Assembly (NCBI GenBank): GCA_903870955.1
Contig: CAIQEX010000555.1
Coordinates: 1-11,877, forward strand
Direction: 5' to 3'
DNA from: an uncultured beta proteobacterium
GTDB taxonomy: Bacteria > Pseudomonadota > Gammaproteobacteria > Burkholderiales > Burkholderiaceae_C
Length of the DNA: 11,877 nucleotides
In this document: one piece after another, positions 6,878 through 11,877 of the stretch
How the letters are laid out: every line of letters begins with the position of its first letter
How positions within the stretch are numbered: the stretch's first letter is position 1
The notes under the pieces: model-generated
What the model was told of the DNA's origin: nothing
Database searches by the model: none
Seen by the model: the letters and a program-made list of their open reading frames with translations, nothing else
Program-made: the position numbers and the translations under genes

Positions 6878-7132
6878 CCCCCATTCGGGTGAATTTTGCG
6901 GATAGGTTTTGCCGTTCGGATGAAAAAAATTTCGCGCCCTTTCAAGCTCTCATTCATGGGTCTTACGGGCCTTGGACCCGCCCCCACCACTTGCCTGATA
7001 CAAAGAGGCCAGTAGAAGAAGTTTCAAGCCGAAACCTGGCACCGGGTTTTCTTTTGCTTACAAGAATCACCCGGATGGGGGATGCCGCGCAGTTGTGATC
7101 CTGTAAGAATCTGGCCAGGGAGAAAACAAGAT
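6878..7132. other. 255-bp stretch with only minute ORFs
   Basis: No recognisable gene. A 31-codon plus-strand frame (6920-7015, MKKISRPFKLSFMGLTG...) begins with basic residues followed by a mildly hydrophobic stretch and ends 17 bp before the terminator-like hairpin at 7033-7055. It has no good ribosome-binding site. The 3' part carries the Shine-Dalgarno of the 71-residue gene at 7133. Everything else looks like plain intergenic sequence. Confidence 0.3.
7033..7055 (+). terminator. Weaker terminator-like hairpin on the plus strand
   Basis: An imperfect stem of AACCTG with CGGGTT (one U-G pair, loop GCAC) is followed by TTTTCTTTT. Its last 14 bases, CCGGGTTTTCTTTT, are identical to the end of the terminator at 6604-6633. 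The stem is short, so function is less certain than for the other copy. Confidence 0.45.
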
Positions 7133-7348
7133 ATGCCGACCATTAAAAAGCTGTTGGATCTGTTCCGATCCAACGACGACATTTCATTGCGTGTCATTCC
7201 AATCACCCACGGTGGCTTCGGCGTCTATGCCAACACCATATTGATCGCGATACACGCGGAGCAAGCCTCGGCAAATGCCCACTGCCTGCGCCTAAGAAAT
7301 CAACAGTTGTCGGATACAAACACTAGATTTGGATTAAAGAATTGCTAA
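7133..7348 (+). CDS. Hypothetical 71-residue protein
   Basis: Unrecognised small protein MPTIKKLLDLFRSNDDISLR... of 71 residues. The ATG at 7133 has a good Shine-Dalgarno, AGGGAG (7117-7122), 10 nt upstream. That is why I prefer it to the in-frame ATG at 7082. The N-terminal third is amphipathic with alternating charges. A central mixed segment GFGVYANTILIAIHA (about 29-43) is moderately hydrophobic but short for a membrane span. Two cysteines lie in the C-terminal third (Cys51 and the last residue). The first two thirds use GC-rich codons like the neighbours, and the last ten codons are AT-rich. A strong plus-strand terminator lies 108 bp beyond the stop, consistent with transcription in this direction. 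No function can be assigned. Confidence 0.5.
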   Translation: MPTIKKLLDLFRSNDDISLRVIPITHGGFGVYANTILIAIHAEQASANAHCLRLRNQQLSDTNTRFGLKNC

Positions 7349-7455
7349 AAATGTGACGTTTCCGCTTTGTAAATTAAGCATATTGGGTATCCGGAATCGC
7401 CAATAGCCAATTACACTGCTAGCACAGTTTGTTGTCTCCAACCACACACTGTCTT

Positions 7456-7492
7456 ATGGCCCTTCAGTAAAACTGAAGGGCCATTCTTTTTT
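7456..7492 (+). terminator. Strong intrinsic terminator on the plus strand
   Basis: A perfect 13-bp stem ATGGCCCTTCAGT/ACTGAAGGGCCAT with an AAA loop is followed by TCTTTTTT. The T-run exists only in the plus orientation, so it should end transcripts from the 71-residue gene at 7133, or a small RNA encoded in 7349-7455. It also separates that unit from the convergent monooxygenase-like gene ending at 7565. Confidence 0.85.
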
Positions 7493-7564
7493 GTGCCTGC
7501 TAAAACTTCCAAAAGTCCAATAGAGGTAGCAAGTGCTCCATTGGCAACCTGACTTTTCGACTGA

Positions 7565-9355
7565 CTAGCGCAGGTGGTGTACCGATGCCTGTTGGTAAAC
7601 GGGCGTTTCTAAACCTTCATAGCGTGCCTTGAGCTGTAGCGACAGGAACTGGGAATAGTGTCGACTCTGGTGCAAATTGCCTCCATGAATCCACAGCTGT
7701 TCCTGATTGGTAGGCTTCCACATATTGCGCAGTTCGCCCTCCCATGGGCCGGGGTCCTTGGTGGTACTGGAACCTAAGCCCCAGACTTTGCCCACACGAT
7801 TGGCGACCTCAGGCGAGACGATGTCTGCCAAGAATTGGTTCATGGACCCAAAGCCTGTGGCATAGACGATCAAGTCTGCTGGCAACTCGGTGCCATCGGT
7901 GAGCAATACCGACTTTGGATTGATGCGTTCAATGTTGACCCGACTCTTGAGCTTGATGCTACCGTTGGCCACCAACTCGGACGCGCCCACATCAATGTAG
8001 TAACCCGAGCCACGGCGAAGGTACTTCATGAAGAGCCCTGAGCCGTCATCACCAAAGTCCAACATGAAACCAGCCTTTTCCAGGCGACCGTAGAGATCGG
8101 CCTCGCGCTTTTTCATCTCTTCGTAAACAGGGATGTGAAACGTGTGCATGATCTTGTAGGGAACACTGGCAAAGATCAAATCGGCCTTGTGGTGGTCAAT
8201 GCCATTTTTCACGGCCTCTTCGCTGTACAGGCCTCCCAGTGCCAACTCCATCAGCGCTTGTGAGGGCGCGATATGTGTCGTGCTGCGCTGAACCATGGTG
8301 ACGTCGACGTCGTTTTCCCAAAGCGCGGCGCAGATGTCGTGTGCCGAGTTGTTGGATCCCAACACCACGACCTTTTTGCCTTTGTAGTTCTCTGGGCCTG
8401 GGTGCTTGCTGGAGTGGTGTTGTACACCTTCAAAGTTTTCTGCGCCGGCAATTTTTGGAACATTGGCGTAGCCCGAAACACCGAGCGCAAACACCAGTTG
8501 CTTGGGCCTCAGGGTGACACTTTCGCCGCCGCGATCCACTTCGACCACCCACTCTTTTTTGGCTTCGTCAAAATGGGCACTCCGAGCGGTGGTCGAGCCC
8601 CAGTAGTTGAGCTCCATGACTTTGGCATACATCTCCAGCCAATCACCCACTTTGTCCTTGGGTGCAAACACCGGCCAATCGTCCGGGAAGGGGATGTACG
8701 GCAGATGGTCGTACCACACTGGATCATGCAGGCACAGGCTTTTGTAACGGTTGCGCCAACTGTCACCGGGGCGGGCATTCTTCTCGATGATCAGTGTGGG
8801 GACGCCCAGGCGACGCAAACGCGCTGCCAGAATGATGCCGCCTTGGCCACCGCCCACAATAACGACATACGGTTGCTCGCTGTAACCCAGGTTGGCCTGT
8901 TCATCATTGCGCAGTTCCTTCCAGGTCTTGCGGTTCTTGTGAACACCATGCTCAGCACCCTTAACGCGGTGGGTACCGGTCTTTTCCTCAAATCCTTTGA
9001 GTTCAACCATGGTGGTGAGCAAGGTCCATGCCTTATCCCCTTTGAGCCGCAAGTGCCCTCGCCCGCGCGAAAGCCGGGTCTCAAAAGTAAACCAGGCATC
9101 GGTGATGCCACCTGCCTCGGACGCTTCGCCCTCCAGCACAAAATGACTTGGCGCCATATCACCCAGTCTCGATCCCAACATGTCACGTACCGCGGACTTG
9201 CCTTCCTGTGTGCAGATGTTCCAGGTAAAGCTGACCAGATCGCGCCAGTAGCATTCGTCATCAAACAGCGCGAGCGCTGCGTCCAGATCATGCTTGCCGA
9301 GCGCGTCTCCAAAACTGGCAAGCCAAGCGCTAGCCCTTTCCGAGGGGGTTGTCAT
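7565..9355 (-). CDS. Flavin-containing monooxygenase-like oxidoreductase with N-terminal NTF2/SnoaL-like domain
   Basis: Probable FAD- and NAD(P)H-dependent monooxygenase of 596 residues. Residues 1-120 look like an NTF2/SnoaL-like alpha+beta fold (ASFGDALGKHDLDAALALFD, CYWRDLVSFTW, EGKSAVRDML). The remainder is a two-dinucleotide-binding flavoprotein: FAD motif YVVIVGGGQGGIILAARL (163-180) with acidic strand end LIIEKN, linker FEGVQHHSSKHPGPENY (308-324), NAD(P) motif VVVLGSNNSAHD (329-340), and YATGFG (498-503). The linker resembles the Baeyer-Villiger/FMO fingerprint FxGxxxHxxx(W/P) but has His at the last position. The ATG at 9355 lies 9 nt after AGGAG. A two-codon frame, ATG CAA TGA, overlaps it in the leader. 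It lies downstream of a sigma-54 activator gene and behind a likely sigma-54 promoter. The substrate is unknown; a ketone, aromatic or N-containing compound is possible. Confidence 0.85.
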   Translation of the reverse strand: MTTPSERASAWLASFGDALGKHDLDAALALFDDECYWRDLVSFTWNICTQEGKSAVRDMLGSRLGDMAPSHFVLEGEASEAGGITDAWFTFETRLSRGRGHLRLKGDKAWTLLTTMVELKGFEEKTGTHRVKGAEHGVHKNRKTWKELRNDEQANLGYSEQPYVVIVGGGQGGIILAARLRRLGVPTLIIEKNARPGDSWRNRYKSLCLHDPVWYDHLPYIPFPDDWPVFAPKDKVGDWLEMYAKVMELNYWGSTTARSAHFDEAKKEWVVEVDRGGESVTLRPKQLVFALGVSGYANVPKIAGAENFEGVQHHSSKHPGPENYKGKKVVVLGSNNSAHDICAALWENDVDVTMVQRSTTHIAPSQALMELALGGLYSEEAVKNGIDHHKADLIFASVPYKIMHTFHIPVYEEMKKREADLYGRLEKAGFMLDFGDDGSGLFMKYLRRGSGYYIDVGASELVANGSIKLKSRVNIERINPKSVLLTDGTELPADLIVYATGFGSMNQFLADIVSPEVANRVGKVWGLGSSTTKDPGPWEGELRNMWKPTNQEQLWIHGGNLHQSRHYSQFLSLQLKARYEGLETPVYQQASVHHLR

Positions 9356-9411
9356 TGCATATGTCTCCTGAGATAGGTCAGCCTCGATATGGGCTAACTC
9401 ATCTGACGTGA

Positions 9412-9428
9412 GTCAATATCCGTGCCAG
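9412..9428 (-). promoter_or_regulatory. Sigma-54 (-24/-12) promoter of the monooxygenase-like gene
   Basis: Minus strand CTGGCACGGATATTGAC matches the RpoN consensus TGGCACG-N4-TTGC. The -24 element is perfect and the spacing from GG to the -12 G is exact (12 bp); only the final C of the -12 element is A. Transcription would start near 9401, giving a leader of about 45 nt. An AcoR-type activator gene directly upstream and palindromes at enhancer distance support the call. Confidence 0.75.
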
Positions 9429-9482
9429 GCTGATTTAACGCCTAAGTGTTTGATATGTAAGGGATTCGGCGTGAGCCATCAT

Positions 9483-9530
9483 TGTCACAGCGTGACAGGT
9501 GTTACCGCCATCCATGTGACACCTGTAACA
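9483..9530 (-). promoter_or_regulatory. Cluster of palindromes, probable upstream activator (enhancer) sites
   Basis: TGTGACACCTGTAACA (9515-9530) and CGTGACAGGTGTTACC (9491-9506) are both versions of TGTnACAnnTGTnACA, with centres 24 bp apart. TGTCACAGCGTGACA (9483-9497), with perfect TGTCAC/GTGACA arms, overlaps the second. They lie roughly 95-120 bp upstream of the predicted start at 9401, the usual position for sites bound by sigma-54 activators that loop onto the promoter. They begin 11 bp after the stop of the activator gene, its obvious candidate ligand. The repeats are seen; binding is inferred. Confidence 0.65.
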
Positions 9531-9541
9531 GCTTCTCGCCC

Positions 9542-11449
9542 CTATTCACGGTTGGGCGGAACGATGCCTGAACGCTTCATGCGGCGATACAAGGTCATGC
9601 GCGATAGGCCCATCTCGCGCGCCACGGCACTTACGTTCCAATGCGCCTCACGCAGAGACTGCATAAGCTGACCATCAGCGCGAGACTCAAACGTGCGTTG
9701 CGCCGCGGGTACCAAGATGGGCATGGAGGTATTGCGCAAGGTGGGAAGATCATCCGTATCGATGTCACCTTGTTCACACATGCTGCAGGCATAGTCCAGC
9801 ACATTCCTCAACTCGCGCAGGTTGCCAGGCCAAGGGTGCGCCATCAATTGTGCGTGCGCCGCAGCGGTCAGCGTGCGCCCATGAAGCATGCGTTCGATTA
9901 CGACGGCCCTGTCGGCCCGATCACGCAGCGCAGGCAGACTGAAATGGGCCCCGTTCAGACGGTAATACAAGTCGTCCCGGAATTTTCCCGCGCGTACCAG
10001 GGACTCCAGGGGGGCGTGGGTTGCGGCGATAACGCGAATGTTGATGGGAACCGGCTTGAGAGCCCCCACAGGAAGCACTTCACGCTCCGACAACACGCGC
10101 AGCAGACGCGCCTGCAGAGCCAGCGGCATGTCACCTATCTCGTCCAGAAACAAAGTGCCACCGTCCGCCTCTTGCACCAGACCACGTTTGCCTTTGGCAT
10201 GGGCTCCGGAGAAGCTGCCGGGCATGTAGCCAAACAACTCGCTTTCAATAAGTGACTCGGGAATGGCGGCGCAGTTGACGGCTACGAAGGGTCGCTGTTT
10301 GCGTACGCTGCTGGCGTGTATGGCTTTGGCAAAATATTCTTTGCCCGAGCCCGTTTCACCGGTAATGAGCAGGGTGACAGGAGAGTTGACCAGCATCGAT
10401 GCGCGCTTGATCTGTTGGTCCAGTGACGGATCCCCGAACGACAACGCCGCCATGGGTGTTGGAATATTCAGTGCGGCTGATTCGCGCACCACCAATGGAG
10501 TGGGGGGTGGCGGCGTGACGGACAGAAAAAGTGCCTGGTGCATGCCTCGCAACATGACGGCGCGTTGGTCGCTAGGCTGCGCAGCAACGTAGCGGCCAAT
10601 GTGAGAGAACGGCAGGTTCAACAAACTTTCCCAAGAACTTCCGACAAGCTTGCCATGGTTTATTTCCCGCAGTACAAGTTGGGCGCGCCGGTTGTGGCCT
10701 ACGACCCGACCGGTTCCATCCAATGCCAACAGGTACTCGGGTTGCACTTCCAGAAATTGTGGTGCGCTCGAGAGCCGCACGACCCAGTCACGCCGATGTC
10801 GCTGCAGGAATGCGGCGTTTTCAATGTCGTGCGCATACATGGTGACCAATTGCAAGGCGAGGTGCTGGCTTTCCTTGGGTTGCGAGGAACTGAGTTGCGA
10901 GATATCCAGCACCGCGCTCAGGTTGCCCAAGCTGTCATAGATCGGAGCCGAGGTGCAGGTCAGTGGAATATGGGTGGCATCAAAATGGTCGTCCAGATGC
11001 ACGGTCAATGGCTGACCAGTGCTGATGCAAGTCCCCACGCCACAGGTGCCGGCATGCTGTTCGCTCCAATCCGCTCCGAGGTACAGCCCCGCTTTGCGCA
11101 AGCTGGGTTCGAAAACCAAATCGCCCAGGAAGTCCACCGTGATACCCCGTGCGTCGGTCAGCAACACCACGTAGCCCAAACCAGACACCTTGCTATACAG
11201 CGACTCAAGCCCATGGCGTGCGATCTGCAAAAGGCTGTCCATCTGCTCTTTGTGCTCGCGCAACCGCGCCTGCGGCAAAATGATGGCCTCTTGCATGCGT
11301 GTTGGATCAAGTCCGTGTTCGTGCACGCATCGCACCCAGGAGTCCCGGATAAGGTCGCCATGACCCAGTTGGTTCGGCATGCCCGATGCCTGTCCCTCAT
11401 AGGCAACTTTCATGACTGAGGCAATATGCTGATGGGTTGTAACTTGCAT
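9542..11449 (-). CDS. AcoR-type sigma-54-dependent transcriptional activator
   Basis: Enhancer-binding protein of 635 residues that would remodel RNA polymerase-sigma-54 using ATP. The N-terminal part (about 30-190) is an AcoR-like sensor with a GAF domain: SWVRCVHEHGLDP, then CGVGTCISTGQPLTVHLDDHF and LTCTSAPIYDSLGNLSAVLD. A possible PAS-like stretch follows at 230-310. The AAA+ domain has Walker A GETGSGKE (364-371), Walker B GGTLFLDE (430-437), arginine-finger region FRDDLYYR (490-497) and WPGNLREL (540-547). The sigma-54 contact loop, usually GAFTGA, reads GSFSGA (411-416). A Fis-type HTH ends the protein (NVSAVAREMGLSRMTLYRRM, 605-624). The ATG at 11449 has AGGAG 9 nt upstream. It sits 186 bp ahead of the monooxygenase-like gene on the same strand and probably activates it in response to a small molecule. 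The effector is unknown. Confidence 0.93.
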   Translation of the reverse strand: MQVTTHQHIASVMKVAYEGQASGMPNQLGHGDLIRDSWVRCVHEHGLDPTRMQEAIILPQARLREHKEQMDSLLQIARHGLESLYSKVSGLGYVVLLTDARGITVDFLGDLVFEPSLRKAGLYLGADWSEQHAGTCGVGTCISTGQPLTVHLDDHFDATHIPLTCTSAPIYDSLGNLSAVLDISQLSSSQPKESQHLALQLVTMYAHDIENAAFLQRHRRDWVVRLSSAPQFLEVQPEYLLALDGTGRVVGHNRRAQLVLREINHGKLVGSSWESLLNLPFSHIGRYVAAQPSDQRAVMLRGMHQALFLSVTPPPPTPLVVRESAALNIPTPMAALSFGDPSLDQQIKRASMLVNSPVTLLITGETGSGKEYFAKAIHASSVRKQRPFVAVNCAAIPESLIESELFGYMPGSFSGAHAKGKRGLVQEADGGTLFLDEIGDMPLALQARLLRVLSEREVLPVGALKPVPINIRVIAATHAPLESLVRAGKFRDDLYYRLNGAHFSLPALRDRADRAVVIERMLHGRTLTAAAHAQLMAHPWPGNLRELRNVLDYACSMCEQGDIDTDDLPTLRNTSMPILVPAAQRTFESRADGQLMQSLREAHWNVSAVAREMGLSRMTLYRRMKRSGIVPPNRE

Positions 11450-11660
11450 GAGACGCGGCTCCTACATTGGCGAACAGCCTGACACAGTGTTTCAACTCAC
11501 CGGAGGTGTCAAGCGCGCACAAACCCTAGCCAGGCAACCGGCTAACGGTTGCTCCTTCTGCTTCAAGCACTGTGTAAGCCAACCCGCGATTTGCGCCCTA
11601 TTCAAAGCGTGGCTGTGCTCAGCTAATAGGAATGCAAAGCGGGAAATTTTGAAGGGCTAG
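11450..11660 (-). promoter_or_regulatory. Upstream region of the activator gene
   Basis: No gene is supported here; a 70-codon plus-strand frame looks like chance. On the minus strand TTGACA (11512-11507) is a perfect -35 box, but 17 bp downstream only a poor -10 (CACTGT) is found. A 7-bp hairpin GCAACCG/CGGTTGC (11534-11540, 11546-11552) has no T-run. A separated perfect inverted repeat ACACAGTG (11482-11489) with CACTGTGT (11568-11575) flanks it. These could be operator half-sites; the purpose is unknown. Confidence 0.35.
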
Positions 11661-11665
11661 AAGGC

Positions 11666-11689
11666 AAAAAGCCCACTGTGAAGTGGGCT
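11666..11689 (-). terminator. Intrinsic terminator downstream of the tRNA-His 3' end
   Basis: Reading on the minus strand, a perfect 8-bp stem AGCCCACT/AGTGGGCT with loop TCAC is followed by TTTT. It lies 16 bp past the CCA end of the tRNA-His fragment and probably terminated the original, intact tRNA gene. Confidence 0.82.
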
Positions 11690-11705
11690 GAGTGCTTGAT
11701 TTAAC

Positions 11706-11755
11706 TGGGGTGGCTGATGGGGCTCGAACCCACGACAACAGGAATCACAATCCTG
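11706..11755 (-). tRNA. 3' fragment of tRNA-His (GTG anticodon), 5' part missing
   Basis: Minus strand from 11755 reads an anticodon arm with stem CAGGA/TCCTG and loop TTGTGAT (anticodon GTG). A variable loop, a T-arm with GGTTCGAGCCCC, the 3' acceptor strand CAGCCAC, the His-specific C73 and an encoded CCA follow. This matches bacterial tRNA-His closely. Homology stops exactly at the 5' side of the anticodon stem: the D-arm and 5' acceptor strand (expected to read about GGTGGCTG) are absent and replaced by T-rich sequence. The 50-nt piece cannot be a working tRNA. It has the form of an attachment-site copy left by integration of an element into a tRNA-His gene. Confidence 0.85.
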
Positions 11756-11877
11756 AAAAACATATATTTGCCTTTGTTGAATTAGGTTGATAGAATCTAT
11801 ACAAATCAATAACTTACAAGCGTTTTATTGTATTTTCAAAGTATTGAGTGTTGATTGATATTGGTCGAAATTCGCAA
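11756..11877. mobile_element. Probable start of an element integrated at tRNA-His (only the first 122 bp visible)
   Basis: Composition drops to about 27% GC (counted by hand) immediately at the point where tRNA-His homology ends. With the tRNA gene on the minus strand, integration into its 3' half would leave the displaced 3' fragment on this side and the element to the right. No ORF or integrase is visible in this short stretch. TTGAT-type motifs recur (around 11784-11791 and 11850-11862) and might be integrase arm sites, but that is weak. The element type (prophage, ICE or island) cannot be told. Confidence 0.6.

Noticed and set aside
6218..6892. A 224-codon plus-strand frame over the XRE gene and the gap
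   Set aside because: It runs antisense to the HTH gene and reads through a clear intrinsic terminator at 6604-6633.
6514..6990. A 158-codon minus-strand frame
   Set aside because: It overlaps the more protein-like 79-codon frame and crosses the 6604-6633 hairpin; the translation is rich in Lys, Arg and Pro without pattern.
8273..9376. A 367-codon plus-strand frame opposite the monooxygenase-like gene
   Set aside because: It is the antisense of a well-supported flavoprotein; its translation shows no domain and begins inside the opposite gene.
10538..11419. A 293-codon plus-strand frame opposite the activator
   Set aside because: The minus-strand protein has every domain of a sigma-54 activator; the opposite frame shows no family features.
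11448..11660. 70-codon plus-strand frame upstream of the activator
   Set aside because: No ribosome-binding site, no recognisable composition, and it starts inside the activator's start region.
1..11877. CRISPR array, insertion sequence or phage-defence genes
   Set aside because: No regularly spaced direct repeats, no transposase or terminal inverted repeats, and no nuclease, toxin or defence domains were seen; any element cargo would lie to the right of the window.

Overview
The window looks like chromosomal DNA of a betaproteobacterium, most likely of the Comamonadaceae (Rhodoferax/Polaromonas-like). This rests on a phasin-family protein, an AcoR-type sigma-54 activator, an XRE protein of a style common in that family, moderately high GC in the genes, and family resemblance of the proteins. 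I ran no database search, so the genus is open.

Positions 1-4069 (minus strand) hold a compact nucleoside-salvage operon. In transcription order it is a SapC-family gene (PF07277-like, unknown role), cytidine deaminase (cdd), purine nucleoside phosphorylase, deoxyribose-phosphate aldolase (deoC) and thymidine phosphorylase (deoA, whose 3' end lies outside the window). Genes overlap by 14 and 4 bp or are separated by 4 and 8 bp, so they are probably one transcript read from the 4070-4199 intergenic region. The enzymes deaminate cytidine, split purine nucleosides and thymidine/deoxyuridine by phosphorolysis, and cleave deoxyribose-5-phosphate to glyceraldehyde-3-phosphate and acetaldehyde. A pentose-phosphate mutase would be needed to link phosphorolysis to DeoC and is not seen here.

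Positions 4200-5411 (plus strand) encode an ACAD10/11-like acyl-CoA dehydrogenase that probably starts at TTG. A bidirectional terminator at 5437-5458 separates it from a convergent phasin gene (5472-5945, minus). The phasin promoter carries a TGC-rich near-palindrome that could bind PhaR. Upstream, 6092-7348 is a loosely packed region with a small XRE-type DNA-binding protein, two doubtful small ORFs, a 71-residue orphan gene (7133-7348) and three plus-strand terminator-like hairpins.

Positions 7565-11449 (minus strand) form a probable two-gene regulatory unit. An AcoR-type sigma-54 activator (GAF, AAA+, Fis HTH) lies upstream of a flavin-dependent monooxygenase-like enzyme with an N-terminal NTF2/SnoaL-like domain. 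The 186-bp gap between them holds a near-consensus -24/-12 promoter and, about 70-95 bp further upstream, a cluster of related palindromes of the form TGTnACAnnTGTnACA. This looks like a complete enhancer-dependent promoter.

The right edge (11666-11877) contains a terminator and the 3' 50 nt of a tRNA-His(GTG). Homology stops abruptly at the 5' side of the anticodon stem and is replaced by about 27% GC DNA. This is the expected signature of one attachment site of an element integrated into the tRNA-His gene, so the window appears to end just inside a mobile element.
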